From NCBI GenBank assembly GCA_963978905.1, contig OZ022260.1, positions 41,538,259 to 41,602,258 on the forward strand: a stretch of 64,000 nt of DNA, in the 5' to 3' direction. A program made the position numbers and the translations under genes. Shown one piece after another: positions 1-12,442 of the stretch (the first letter of the stretch is position 1; each line of letters begins with the position of its first letter). Under the pieces are notes generated by a model, which saw only the letters and a program-made list of their open reading frames with translations, was not told where the DNA came from and made no database searches. The stretch is from Trichostrongylus colubriformis. Lineage: Eukaryota > Nematoda > Chromadorea > Rhabditida > Trichostrongylidae.

Positions 1-1703
1 GGAACAAGATCGCGCGGAAAACTCTATAGCTAGACGAAAGCGACAGTTAGTCGATCCTGGTAGAGATGGATATTGAACAGATAGGTATATGTGGACGCTC
101 TCGCAAGCAATGACCACGTTTTCCAGCGAGATTGTTCGTCAGATTAGGCCACAATCCATTATATTTAGTAGTGTAAATGCCAGGTTGAGAAAAGTTTTCC
201 CCTAAAATGACCTTAGGCGGCATTCATACTTGGCGACGCGATCGCAATCGACGCCATGCAAATTGCGCAATAGCTATGTCGGTGTGCAGAAGCATGTATT
301 GGCCACGGGGTTGCGTTGCGTAGATTGCGTCGTTAAGTATAAATTCAGAATTATCGCAAAGGCGTCAGTTTGTTGTCGGATCACCACAGCTGACCGAGAC
401 AGTCACCATTACTCAACTGCATACACACAGGCTTAATTCCTATAACTCGTATGAAGGCCTTCCACTCATGCTCCCCCACCCCCTCCACTTTACAAATTAC
501 TCATTGTACTACAACTGCTCCACCTGCTCATAATGTCTTATCTCTGAATCGGTGTACTACGTTCTTTTTCCAGGAAAATGCTCGGTTCTCTCGCCATCCT
601 GTATCTTCAACAAATTCAAGAACTGGAAAAAGGGAGCAACACCCCGAATACAGACATAAAATTGCATTGTATCATTATGATTACGAAATTTCATATACTG
701 GTAGCTTACAGTAATTTCTAGCCATGATATCATAAACCGGCCAAACACAGGTAAGAGTGAGTGGCTATGATTGATGTGCCAAGGGGCTTCTAGAAAGAGT
801 ATTCAACATTTGTTCGCGTATCGACTTAATTCTCGAAAATTTATACTATACACGCTTTGCGCCCTGGTGTGGATCACGACACTCGAATTGGGTCAGGTTG
901 CTAGAGTTCCCGCAGTGTGTAGTTAAAAAGAGAGACCGAGTACGAGTGACTTAGCCTACATTTTTCGTACTGTCATCAATGTTGACGCTATCAACTGCGA
1001 CGCGCATGCACGTACATGAGTCCCTCGATGTGGTTGGGAAGGAGCCACTGCGACGTAGCGCCACCGCAATTTTCGACTCGATTTCTGTTGAGGATTTGCC
1101 GCGCGCTCCTCAATTTGAGACTTCGCTGCTACACCGGCTCTCACTGCGATGCACTCAGGTCTCAACCGTGTCGGACTTTGTCACCCACATCACGTATCCG
1201 GATGTACAACCTTTGTATCTTGGCTCAATATTCTCTGTGCTTCCTACTTAAAGTGTTTTTGGCCAGGTCATCGAAATAAATAGCTCCTGCTTAAGCGCTT
1301 TTGAGTTCTTTACACATATTTCTTGTGATGCTGTCATTTTGTGCCAAGTATCTGTTCGATTACTTATTGCCGATCTGTGCCATTGTATCTATTTGAAGTT
1401 CACTATGAATTTTACTTCATGCATCAATACCCGACTTATGTTTTCATTGTGTTTACAACCGCTCGACGGGAAACTTCACAGTTAATAAAGAGACCCATTT
1501 GAAGGTTTTTGTTTGGTGTGGCATTGTGAAAGTTACGCAGAACTTTTTAAGTTCATACTGAATCGTGCAGGTGATTGGATGAGATGGGAAGTGTTTCTGT
1601 GTAGTGGTTCTCGGGACAATCTAGTGACAGGGTACGCCGTGCACCGGGAGTCGAGGATTCCTCAACAGGGGGTCGAAATCTTAATTTTCAATAATCAGGT
1701 GAG
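1..1703. other. no recognisable gene
   Basis: Reading frames here are short (up to 90 codons), overlap on opposite strands and show no family motif or supported splice pairs. I see no repeat shared with the rest of the window except a possible tRNA-like stretch at about 1,590-1,690, which resembles the SINE-like module that follows. Confidence 0.4.
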
Positions 1704-1910
1704 ATGGGCGGAGGTGGTGTAGTGACAGGTGGCGCGCACCCCACTCTCATGGTGCGGGGATCAAATCCCGCATCAACGCCCGCCCGGGCCAACCATGCCT
1801 TCCATCCCTCCGGGGTCGGTAAATTGGTACCGGACTCGTCTGGGAGGATAAAAGCATTAACTTGTACATCGGCTGGCCACTGCAAGTCATTGTATAGGCC
1901 ACATCACATT
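1704..1910 (+). repeat. tRNA-related SINE-like module
   Basis: The stretch holds a sequence close to a polymerase III A box (TAGTGACAGGTGG near 1,720) and, about 35 bases on, an exact B-box match (GATCAAATCC near 1,758). It is followed by a unique body without an open frame. This spacing fits a tRNA-derived SINE. It does not fold as an intact tRNA in my reading, so it is not called as a tRNA gene. No second full copy is present in the window to fix the ends. Confidence 0.45.
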
Positions 1911-3655
1911 CACCAGCCATCACGATTCTGAATGGAACTGGAATGTGCAGCGCATCCCCAGAAGGGGATTGATTAACGCCAAAAACTTTATCTTTAAAAA
2001 AAACTTCAAATCAGGTGAGAAGCAAGGATATTTCATCACAAGTCTATGTGACAAAATGTTAAATAAATATCTCTGTGCTTCAGGAAAGGATATATAGCAA
2101 TAAAATACATATAGATAGTGATATATACATATATAGATGTATAGCAATAAAACACATGCAATCCGGCAACAGTTACTAGTATTGTAGAGATTAAGAAATA
2201 GGGGTCGTACTGAAGCGGGTATTTTTCTCGACACCTAGGAATGCCCTGTCTAGTGGTTTGTGTTGTCCGCATTTTCTTCGAGAAAGGGTCGGCTCGCATT
2301 TTTCTGGGAACTGGAAAGTAATTCACTTTGGACGATTATAACCGTGCTCTTTTTCCGCCTCGTTTGTCCAGCTTGGGTTCAGACCGCGTCGAAAGGTAAG
2401 CATCGAGGCACTGTGGAGTTGCGTAATCTCTCTGTAAACTCGGAGTTGATTGCAAATGATTTATGTGAACAATTACGTCGGCGAGATATCAACTATGGAA
2501 CAATGAATTTATACATGTATCATAAGTGAAGCAACATGCCTCAGGCGTGAGAATGACAAGTCATCACACCTGTGGGCAACAGAGGAACAAGTCTGTATTG
2601 TCGAGTAAAGCGCCATAAGGAAGACAAACGGGGTCAACCGTCCTCCGTCGTTACTGCCAGACGTCTCCCGAATCGTCTGCCTTCCGCCCTGGAAAGGGGT
2701 GAGTCGTGGAGTGGAGTCCGAACGCCAGCTGTGCGCGCTCACACCTCCCCTGTTACATCAAGTCCGTCCCGGACTTCAAGGTTGAAGAACAGGAACTTAT
2801 CATCGGTCAGTGATTAATCACGGATGTACCGTTCCAAATCCTCTATCAAGACGATAGCTTCGATCGATAAATCCCAGTCGACGACACGCTTCCAGAACGG
2901 CACGGCTCTCGGGGTGCCCGAGAATGAACAGACCTTGGCGGCATCGAAACAGAGCGACGTTCATCCTCTTGTAATCGTCAGAAATTCAGCTGGAGTAGGC
3001 GAATAGTCGGTGCATGTTGTTAAGACTATAACTACCTCTTTTTCTCTCCCTTGTACCGAGTCGACGGTTGTGAGCTCACTTCCAGCTACTCCAACTCTTC
3101 CTTGCGGTGCAGCGATTAATCCCTGTAAAATGGGATGACACAGTGTTGAGCACGGCTAGTCCCTGAAAAGAAGAAGTTTATCAATCGAATGCAAGCACGC
3201 CTTTCGTTCATATTGGAGTGGGACCGGCTAGCTGCATTCACCGAGTCGTTATCTACGTTAATAAACATAAACGGCACGGCGGGATTGGGAAAGTCCATAG
3301 AGGACAGAAGCAGTTGGTGCGATCCAGGGTTAGCTCCACTAATTAGGCCATCGCGTGCGATGATGATGGGTTGCGCAGGGGTTCATGCCGAAGGGTCGGG
3401 TCATCTGAAGTTAAACACTAAGTCGGAAAAGCGGCGGTTTTGGTGACAGCCGATTGTCCTTAAAGGTTAGTCCCACTGTGTTGTGGTTTGTGACTTTTTT
3501 CTAAACTCTCCTGGTCCTGGTGGAACTGTTTTGTAAGTATTAAATGGTGCTTGGGGGAATTAATCGCATTTATCACTGGCTTTCCAGGATATGAGGCGAC
3601 AAGACCGAAATGTAGCCGAATAAAGTTTATTACCATCTTGGTTACGGCTTCAAGA
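1911..3655. other. no recognisable gene; AT-rich patch
   Basis: No frame longer than 104 codons and none with recognisable motifs. Bases 2,060-2,165 are AT-rich, with a short direct repeat (TATAGCAATAAAA, near 2,095 and 2,140). The rest looks like old, unclassified intergenic sequence. Confidence 0.35.
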
Positions 3656-3659
3656 AGAA

Positions 3660-5390
3660 AAACATATGGAAGGATACCTACGTTTTTGATGGAAAAAAGC
3701 TCACATTGAGTCCTGCCTGCCTGCTTATGGCAACCTTCACTTCTTGAAGTTATCTCAGAATCTCAATATCATAATGTGTTTGAATTCATCAATTAGACTT
3801 TGGTTGTTTCTTGTCACAGTGTGCAGGTGTATCACATAGTTGGCTCGTGACAATTGATTTTATTGATTAGCTTGAATTTCAACTGATCACTTCCCAAGGG
3901 TACCCTTCGGGCATTTTCCATACGCGCAGGAGAAAACAACCGGAGCCATAGAAGATAAAGCCTGAAAACAGTGTTAAAATAACGAATTCACACAGTGTCG
4001 TCCATGACTCATTGCTGCGGTGACCAGAACATTATTTTTCCCTTGAAGAATCATAACCCACTCCTTCTGTGATCATAATACTATAGAACATGGAAAAGGG
4101 AGTACCGCAGCCGCCTGGATGCCGTCCGGATTTTTATCGGAGAACCATCAAGCATTAGCTGATGGACTGCTAATGATAACTACTGGAAAACGCCGACGGC
4201 AAGTAAGCTCAAGTATGTTGTTGCCTTTATGTAGCTAATTGCCAGCACCTTCTGTAAGGTCATGGTGTCGCATGTCGCAAAATGCATATCGAACTGGCGA
4301 TCGTGTGCACATACTGTAAGTGGTGGCCAGTGAGCCCAATCAGATTCCAAGAAAACTTATCACCATCGCCTTTGATTGAGAACTCATTGCCTTATGATAC
4401 CTCGCCTCGTGTTCAGAGCGCTAGCGAACCGTTATCAACGCGAAAAGTTTGGCTATTGTATTGGCTACGGCTACTTTATCCAAATAGAACAGAAAACGAC
4501 ATACCAGAAGCAGGAAGCACCAGGCACATAGAGCTCTCACTGTTGGAGGCAATTTCAGAATGTCAAAAGTAAAGTGAGAAGGCAACAGCAGACATCATTT
4601 ATGGCGCCTTTTATATGATTGTCAGGATTGCTCATTGTAATTTCTCGATTATCGCCCGCGAATGCCTTTTGCGTTTTCATTAGTAATTCGAAATGGTTCG
4701 ACAATGAGAAGGGCTGCTCCTTTTCGAAAGTCTACTCTTCAAAATTGACTTGCAAATAGGGATACAATGAACAATGTCACATGGCTTCCTGTACAAAAGT
4801 TTTCTACACTCGTTCATTTACATACAGTATTCTGTAACCGCATCCCATATCTGTTTTCAATTCTGCCATTCAATAGATTAAATATTTTCAGAGATTCTAA
4901 CACCATTCTGTGCTGCGATACACAAACGAAAGTTCTTAAGAGTTTAGCCCTATAGTACAACCTTAGGCGCTATGTATATATGACGATAGGGGTCTTTTGA
5001 GCCACACATCTAAAACTATAATAGATAATAATACCAACATACACAAAACAAGCCAACAGAGGCTGGGAGACGGTAGGAAGAGGTAGCCATCGTGAGTCAG
5101 GAGGACACGATTCTACCTAGGAAGTGAAAGAAGTTGCTTATTGAGCAATTGTGCTCCATATCCGCCATCGCGTAGCCTTCATGATGGAAGTGTCTAGTAA
5201 TTTTGACACTTGCTCCTGCCAATAGAAGGAATAGCGTCCTAGCCGTTGAGCTCCGTTTACATTTGTGTGGCTAGTGTGACCGCGCGCTTTTTCTCACTCC
5301 CAGGCTAACTGCGTCCGTTACACGATGGCCGCGCCCATATCTATACAAATGGGACTCTTGGATTTTCAGCGTCTAGAAAAGATACGTATC
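3660..5390 (+). repeat. composite inverted-repeat family, arm A
   Basis: This stretch matches arms C and D in the same orientation and arms B and E in reverse. Landmarks are a block with CAACCGGAGCCATAGAAG near 3,940, the motif ACCAGAAGCAGGAAGCACCA near 4,503, and the inner block with ACAGAGGCTGGGAGACG near 5,057. The inner 5,100-5,390 part is the reverse of 33,100-33,420, which shows that A and B bound an element in the opposite orientation to the one bounded by D and E. No coding capacity is evident in the arm. Confidence 0.75.
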
Positions 5391-7639
5391 GATCGACAAG
5401 TGAGGGTATCCGCGTATACGCGATTCCGGATTTTCGGGATTCTCTCGGTAGATTCTTTCGGATTTTCCGTGATTTTACATATTCGCCATAGGCTGATAGA
5501 CCGACGTGGTGTCACAAGGCATCACCGAAAATTCGAAATATTCCATGCGCCAGTCCGCCGGAATTCCATTCAGTTGTATATGATCGCGGTCGAACACTTG
5601 CTTTTGAGAAACCATCCACTTGCCACTTTCACGAAATTGTGCACTGTTCCATAGTTTCGATATATAGGCAGCGATTACGATGAGATTTGACAACAAGTTT
5701 TGGGCGGTTTCGTCTTCCAAGTGCAAAGCGGACATTGTGGGCACGGTTTAGAGTCGTAGCCAAAATCGCGCGGCGTGACGACGCATTGGCTCCTCCTTTG
5801 TCAACCGCTCTGGAAAAATTCAGTTCGGGTGTAGACCCAAAGACAGTGGATGTAGTAGCGACCCTTGTGACACTGAACCACTGCTGCTAATTTAACTTTT
5901 TTTGGATGAAGGTGGATTCTATGCGAATGAGGTATTTATGCTTGATATCTTGATGGATAAAGTAGGATAGAGGATAAGTTTATACTAGCCATAAGCTTCG
6001 CTGAGCAAACTTGTTTTGAATTTCGAGACATGACGTGATAATGGGGGAGTTCAACAAGGCCAGCCAGCCTCATTGATGTGCCTTGGCTGGCTTCTGCAGG
6101 ATCCGAAACTATAAAATGCGGATTTTCTTTTTCAGATGCGCCCCGCATCCAACCTCTATTGAGAATCGCGGTGGCGTTTGAATGCAAATTCGATCAAAAT
6201 TTCCTGAGGAAATGCGAAGGGCTCATGAGATTGGCTTGCTCGAATTGTGCTATATTTCCATAATTCACAATGGGCAAATGAGATCAGAATTTGGAGTCAT
6301 CGTATTGTTTCAGCTTTCTTCAGGATTAGGTGTCAAAAGATTCAAAATGAATTCTGCGAGATCCAACAGAAATGCGTGGGGCAGTTTTCAAGCAATAATG
6401 GCGGAGCGTAGAATACCATCCCAACAATGAGGCTTGAATATGAGCCCTACTTGGACTGTTCTGAAACCGAGCCTACGATCTTGCGAGTGAAATCCTGCAC
6501 AGATGCCTGGCGCCGATCACCTTCTTCAAGAAAGCGTCGCGCTTCCTACTGGCACTCAAATTTGTATGGGCAGGCAGGGGTGGATAGTTCAAGTGATGTT
6601 CGCTGCTTTTTTCTTCTAAATGAAGTAATCGATCCCTAGAGGATAGTTGCCTTAGTTGACCTAGACAGATTGTTATTTGGGGTCGAATTGAGAGTGACAG
6701 CAAAATGGCGAAACATTTCGCAAGATTTATATGGTATTGTGTAAGCTCCCATTATACTGCTATTCATATGCCAGTGCCCCTTGAACAAAAGGCACACCTA
6801 CTGAGAGCAGGGGTTGTGATTTAAACATCAGAGAAGAAAAAACGAACGAAAATTTCAATACATCAAAACAAACGAACATCAAAAATAAGGCATTTTCAGG
6901 CTGCAGTCCTCGTAGTACCTCGTAGAAACGAGTCTTTGCTTGGTGGTATCGCTCAAAGCTTTTCATTTTATCTGTTTCATACATCTGTTTTACGATTTCA
7001 TCTGTTTCATCCTGTTAAGGTTGTTTTCACCATTAAAACCACTGCCATTCTCTTATCGTGATGATTCGCATGCTTCTTTGGCTACATGACCACCAATTTA
7101 ATACTTGGGTTGTCCAAAGCTAGGTGTGATTTGGCTGGGTGGCCGCTGCTTGGTGGAGTGAGAGGGCCCAGCGACGCGAAGTTTGGCGCCGCGAAACAAT
7201 GTGGACAAGCAAAAGGCGCCATGTTGTTGGGTCCCGAAGCGATTACAAGTCAACGGCGTATCGCGCCCCTAGCGTTAGCGTGTAATCGTTCTAAGACCCA
7301 ACTACGGCTCGTCATTGTGCGAAATCCTGACACAAGGGTATACACCAATCTGAGGGTGTACTTATCATAGGGAGCTAGGCGACCAATCCGATCATCGCGT
7401 GATGTGCCTTTGATTGTTCCCCCATTTGAAAGCGCATATCGAGAAAACCAAGAACCCCTAATGTGAGCCGCGTGAGTCACACAAAAAAGTGAATGCACAA
7501 ATACAAAACCTATCTGAGGTGATCGCCAAAAATGTGTGAGATGGAAGGTTGGTATGCTCGCAAGACCAGAGTGATGCGCTTTGGATAGCAGGACCTTCTT
7601 CATGGAAACTGCACAGTGATGAAGCGTGATGCCGTCACA
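5391..7639. other. interior between arms A and B, no recognised gene
   Basis: No family was recognised. Bases about 6,060-6,250 are a diverged relative, in reverse, of about 43,140-43,340; shared blocks include GGCTGGCTTCTGCAG. Bases about 7,110-7,400 resemble one arm of the foldback at 27,486-27,943 (shared GGTGTGATTTGGCTGG and a terminal GTGCCTT). The longest frame (minus, 7,250-7,690) has no motif I can name. Confidence 0.4.
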
Positions 7640-7930
7640 GTAGCATGTTTTCGAGTCTCTTCTTTGTCCTCGGAAGAAAAGAACTATCATGAAGAAGTTT
7701 AGAAGAGCTTTCGTTATGTATCAGTTCTCCACCGTGGCTGCGGCCGATCATGCTCCTACATCTTTCCTCGATCACCGACGGTTGTTCTCACTTAGCAACC
7801 ATAGCACGATTACAGTCGTACACATGACTATTATTCAGAGCCACTTTCCCTAAGGACTCTGCAGAACCTTCAGAAGTAATTTGTTGGAGGAGTCGTTGAT
7901 CATTCTGCTACCATCCTCAGTAGCAATGAC
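7640..7930 (-). repeat. fragment of repeat R (distal part)
   Basis: This stretch is the reverse of 24,170-24,450 and 41,690-41,960, the far end of the duplicated repeat R. Shared landmarks are a TTTGTCCTC block near 7,665 and the AGAGCCACTTTCCCT region near 7,838, which corresponds to the GTGGCTCT blocks of the other copies. It shows that repeat R fragments were already dispersed before or during assembly of the A-B element. Confidence 0.6.
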
Positions 7931-9232
7931 CAAGGCGGCTAATCGTCCAATCTTGGTCGACACAAACGGGCGGCCCAACTCTAATTCAATCGGGTGCGGG
8001 AAACCTCCTTCCTTTTCCAGGTTTTTCTAATATTTGATCATTGCGAAATTTTCCTCCCTTGAAATCTTCAGTGAATGAAATGAAATGTCCAATTCTTCAA
8101 AAAACTCCATTCTTTGCACCACTTCTCTGTTCCACAACATGGTGCTTCATCCTTCACTCTGCTACGCACTCTTCTCAAACTCCTGTCAGTTCTCAAGGTC
8201 CAGCCATCTCTCCAAGCAAATTCTGGCTAATTTGTTGAAATGTTTTTCTCTTGATGATTGCTTTCTCTTTCTCTACCCTGTCCTTCCCTCCTTATTATCT
8301 TCTCATAATCACAATTCCCTAACTTTTACCGCTCCAGCAGCACCAGTTATTTGCCGTTCTTTGCTTACTCTTCTAACTGAGCTGACAAATTTTAATTTTT
8401 TAATGCGAAGTAAAACGGTTTTTAACTTGTTTCCCACGCGAAATACTGAGTTGGCCTGCCCTATTATATGGATGTGAAACATGCTCGAAAACGATTTCTT
8501 CGAATTTTCAAAACGCAAGTAGATTTACACGAATGAGCTACGTACTGACAAGAGAGCGGACACGATGGAACGTGCGGCTGTTGAATTGGAAGCTTTATGG
8601 AAGCAGATCAGTTGCAGGACCACAAAGGCGGTGGAAATATGAGATCAAGCATTGCAGAAAGGACGCGGCCTTAACTTGTGATTGGTTTCGAAGCATGAAC
8701 CGTATATGATATAATTGACTCACAATGACTACCTCTCCGTATCTTCTCTCAGCCTCTTCTGGTTGGATGTGGGATGTTGCTATGTAGATTCAGATACTTG
8801 GCTCAAAAGACGCCATATTTACATAGCGCCTAAGGCTGTATTATAGGGCTAGAGACTCTTAAGAGCTTTCGTTTGTGCATCGCATCTCTGGGAATACTAT
8901 AGTTATTCTGAATGCCAGAACATAAAAAACAGAATAGGGGATAAAAAATAGCGTGCGTTAATAATAGAAAACTTGCGAGCGCAAGGCCATTTGGAACCGT
9001 TCATTGTGAAATCCGTGTTTGCAAGTCAATTTTTAACAATAGTCCTTCGAAAAGGAGCAGCCCTTCTCATTGTCGAACCATTTCGAATTACTAATGAAAA
9101 CGCAAAAGGCATTCGCGGGCGATAATCGAGAAATTACAATGAGCAATCTTGATAATCATATAAAAGGCGCCATAAATGATGTCTGCTGTTGCCTTCTCAC
9201 TTTACTTTTGACATTCTGAAATTGCCTCCAAC

Positions 9233-9316
9233 AATGAGAGCTCTATGTGCCTGGTGCTTCCTGCTTCTGGTTGACATACCAGAAGCAGGAAGCACCAGGC
9301 ACATAGAGCTCTCATT
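9233..9316. repeat. perfect hairpin with 39-bp arms
   Basis: Bases 9,233-9,271 are exactly the reverse complement of 9,278-9,316, with a 6-base loop. The arms carry the family motif CCAGAAGCAGGAAGCACCAG, present only once in the other arms of this family. This copy has therefore undergone a local inverted duplication. Confidence 0.9.
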
Positions 9317-9322
9317 GACTGC

Positions 9323-9758
9323 TTTATCCAAATAAAACAGAAAACGACATACCAGGAACAGGAAGCACCAGGAAGATAGAGCTCTCGTTGTTGCCGTCAA
9401 TTATAGAACATTATTTATATGACGCCTTATATATGATTGTCGTGAATTGTCAGGATTGCTCATTGTAATTCTCAGTTATCACCCGCTAATGTCTTTTGCT
9501 TTTTAGACACAGTTAGTTATTCGTACTGGCTTGTTAATGGGAAGGACTGCTCGGTTCAAATGTCTATTGCTGAAAATTGACTTGCAGATAGATAGCGGGT
9601 GATAACTGAGAATTACAATGAGCAATCCTGACAATTCACGACAATCATATATAAGGCGTCATATAAATAATGTTATATAATTGACGGCAACAATGAGAAC
9701 TCTATCTTCCTGGTGCTTCCTGCTCCTGGTATGTCGTTTTCTGTTCTATTTGGATAAA
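9323..9758. repeat. large quasi-palindrome, arms about 165 bp
   Basis: Bases 9,323-9,487 pair with 9,594-9,758 in reverse with few mismatches. For example, ACCAGGAACAGG at 9,351 pairs with the CTCCTGGT block at 9,724. It lies directly after the perfect hairpin, so arm B carries two consecutive snap-back duplications of the same family sequence. Confidence 0.85.
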
Positions 9759-10017
9759 ATAGCCGTAGCCGATACAATAGCCAAACTTTTCGCGTTGATA
9801 GCGGTTCGCTAACGCTCTAGACACGAGACGAGCTATCATAAGGCATGGGGTTTTCAGTCAGAGGCGATCGTAGTAAGCTTTTTCGAAATCTGACTGGGCT
9901 CACTGTCCACCACTTACAAGTATGTGCACACGCCACATTCGAATCTCTATGAACCTCGGCATTGCGTCGTATACTGTGCTTAAGTGCTTGGAGGTTGGCA
10001 ACAAGTCTTTATTGGCT

Positions 10018-10047
10018 GACGTTTCGGCGAGTTCGCCTTCTTCGGGG
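10018..10047 (-). ncRNA. hammerhead-ribozyme-like motif, copy 1
   Basis: On the minus strand the order is CCGAAGA, a 4-bp stem II (GGCG/CGCC with loop AACU), then GAAAC and GUC. This matches a minimal type I hammerhead core (CUGANGA, stem II, GAAA, short stem III, NUH), with one change from U to C at the second core base. Hammerheads of this minimal form are known from terminal repeats of Penelope-like elements. Here it lies downstream of the endonuclease frame in the element's sense direction. Catalytic activity is doubtful because of the core change. Confidence 0.65.
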
Positions 10048-10242
10048 CTTAAAAGTGGGAGGAAGTCAAGTCATGATTCATTTGACCAAACATCTTAGAC
10101 ATACCTTTCTAGAAATTCAGTCACCTTAGAACACCCGCAAATACTAAAGAAAACACCACACCTTCACCAGATCCACAAGAACGACTGCCACGCCAAAAAT
10201 TCCGGAGTGAATGAGGTCAGAGTCTCGGTTGAAAAGCTAATC

Positions 10243-10908
10243 TTATATAGGGCGCAAGTTTCCGCGTAATTGCCAGGCATTCTCCCCTTCAGTGATTTTC
10301 GGATCCCTGCCCTGGGTCCACAGGGTCTCAAGGGTTTCGCTCGCCATTATTTGAGATTCGTGCACCAATATCTCTACCGTGACCTCAAAGTCCTCGCCAT
10401 TGTGGGATTCTTGCCTGTGGCAACCTAAAGGATTCGATACGCGTGACCTAGCATTACCATCTAGATGTTCCTTAATGCGCACATTGAAGGGTCTTTCTGT
10501 CTCTCCAATTAAGTCACCTCCACATTTCCGACAGGGCATATTATAGACTACCTCTATGGCAGCACAATCTCCTTCCTTGCCAGCAGGACATATCGCACAA
10601 TTGGATGAGACGCAGATCCGGTCGTACAGAAGGTTTCGAACCAGGCGTTTCTTTAGGTTGTCAAGAGGAATTGTCACAATTCCAACCACGCTTTCTACAT
10701 TCGATCTCTTCAGACACTTCCTTATGGAAATATTAATTTGGTCGGAGATGAAGGGTAATAGGAAGGGGATTTTAACAGCTAGAGGACCATCAATAGTTCT
10801 ACTGTATAGGGCACTTGCTCTCGTTTTATGCCTCGGTGACTGGAGGTCGTAGCCATTTAATGCAGCAATTTTTTTAGCCTTAGTCACGGATCCTTTCTTT
10901 TCAACCAC
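10243..10908 (-). pseudogene. GIY-YIG endonuclease domain of the Penelope-like element
   Basis: This 221-codon open frame keeps the C-terminal endonuclease module. Around residues 100-125 lies a Cys-rich finger (C-V-S-S-N-C-A-I-C then D-C), followed by the GIY-YIG core YNMPCRKCGGDLIGETERPF with the downstream R-x-K-E-H. The second signature tyrosine is replaced (DLIGET instead of the usual YIGET), which may affect activity. Upstream residues contain the RT-to-endonuclease linker. The frame is open but cut off from its reverse transcriptase by stops near 10,910-11,200, so it is called part of a dead element. Confidence 0.85.
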
Positions 10909-11189
10909 TCCCGTGCAGGCCCATATTTCTGACCACCGCTCGTTTTGTCTGGAACGGGTGCACTAAGCGATAGTGGGTAATGATAATTTTGCTGCTGGGC
11001 TTCCTATACCATTTAGAGACATAGGAACCCTAACGAACCTGACTTGGATGTTGAGGAATGGAAGCCAGTCATTTGAGGGCTTCCGCGTCTGTCTAATGCA
11101 TTCAGATTGCCTATTCATCGGCTCGAGCCACTTGTCCACTAAATCATGTGTGGAGCAAACTACAAATCATAGTTTTAGCAAGCAATGGC

Positions 11190-12121
11190 TAAGGTGGGTG
11201 CCAGCCGCTGACCCAGTGCTAAGCCCCTGGTCTGTGCGAAGTACTTTCCTGACCATCTAAAGATGTTACAATTGGGGCATTCTTTGAGTAACACTTTAAA
11301 TGACTTATAGAGGGGCCATGCATGTTAATTTTGTCACGATGTTTGGTGAGGAGTTCAAACACAGCCTCCGTAGCATATTCGTTTCTGACGTTAGTGTACA
11401 GGGCTTCGACGTCAAAGGATTTCGTAACACCGGTACTACTCAGAGACACGCTTTGAAGACGGCTCAGAAATGCCTCAGGGTTTGGAATGTGCGACGGTAT
11501 ATATTGAAGCAGTTGTGCTAAAATAATGATAAGGAACCACGCAATCCTATCAGTAGGACCCTCTACACAACTAACAATGGGCCTTACCTTAATCGACGAG
11601 GCATTGACTGAGGTCAAGTCTCCTCTCGAATACTTATGTATTTGATGAGAAGGTAAAGTACAGGACAGCATGGAGTCTCGATTTTGAGGCGCTAAATGAA
11701 GTTAGAGCCAAAACCCGTGGACTGTGCTTGGTCACCCATACTCGGTTCAGCTTAGGGAGTTGCGCTCGAAATTCTTCAACTGATGATGACCGATAGAGTA
11801 AGGAATCCCCTAGATATCGCACTGTTATTTGGAAATCAAGTTCGCGAGGTATCACCACGAACTCTCCTCCTTTGTCACTGATCGACAGTCTGATGACATT
11901 GGATTTAACCAAGTATCTGGGTTCCCTGATTCCCTGCTTCTGCACCCTTGACAAGTTGGATGCCCTAGGTGATCTCCCTGTTTCTGATACCTGGTGAACA
12001 CCTTCAGTACTTCATCGGCGAAAAACCTGAAGTGGATGTCCATGCTTAGATCAGGATTTTGTTGCCTGAAGTTTGTGTTTGGGAAGGGTATACTAAGCCT
12101 ACTATCTGTCTGAGCGGGCAA
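11190..12121 (-). pseudogene. Penelope-like reverse transcriptase, broken
   Basis: Three overlapping frames together cover the RT: N-terminal linker (12,121 to about 11,860), the SDKGG/VVIPR block and following helix (11,954-11,700), and fingers and palm (11,671-11,219) with RPIVSCVEGPTDRIAWFL and SFDVEALYTN. The next palm block, read in a shifted frame near 11,210-11,270, gives FRWSGKYFAQTRGLALGQ. Downstream, CSTHDLVDKW and WLPFLNIQV follow almost at once. The segment that should carry the catalytic Y-x-D-D box, normally just before CST, is missing, so this copy lost its active site by deletion in addition to frameshifts. Confidence 0.85.
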
Positions 12122-12442
12122 AGAGTTAATCTCTTCAACATTGCAGAGATATTATCACGTTTTGAGCGTAGTGCGATGCGATCCAAAAATTAAACGGAGG
12201 GGAGAATGCCTGGCAATCACGCGGAAAGTTGCGCCCTATATAAGAGTAGCTTTTCAACTGAGACTCTGACCTCAATCACTCCGGAATCATTGGCGGTGGC
12301 AGTCGTTCTTGTGGATCTGGTGAAGTTACTGTGTTTTTCTCTAGTATTTGCGGGTGTTCTAAGGTGACATTGAATTTCTAGTAAGGTATGTCTGAGATGT
12401 TTGGTCGAATAAGTCATGACTAAACTTCCTCCCTCTTTTAAG

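Larger units (their letters stand above)
8060..9932 (-). repeat. composite repeat family, arm B, outer half before the Penelope insertion
   Basis: Bases 8,060-8,750 are the reverse of 19,880-20,560 and its second copy near 32,100-32,780. Bases 8,740-9,932 are the reverse of arm A (4,290-5,090). The arm stops abruptly after GTATGTGCACACG and resumes at 12,530 beyond the Penelope-like element. Bases 8,085-8,477 hold a 130-codon plus-strand frame with no recognised motif. Other copies of the same block are interrupted, so it is not called a gene. Confidence 0.75.

Noticed and set aside
3385..3435. Stretch reminiscent of the 5S rRNA internal control region (GGTCATCTGAAGTTAAACAC)
   Set aside because: Only the central part resembles 5S rRNA; the 5' and 3' stems and the rest of the gene are not recognisable, so it could be chance or a very old 5S-derived repeat.
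8085..8477. 130-codon plus-strand frame
   Set aside because: It lies within the composite family interior; the corresponding reverse segments in both Q copies do not keep the frame, and no motif is visible.
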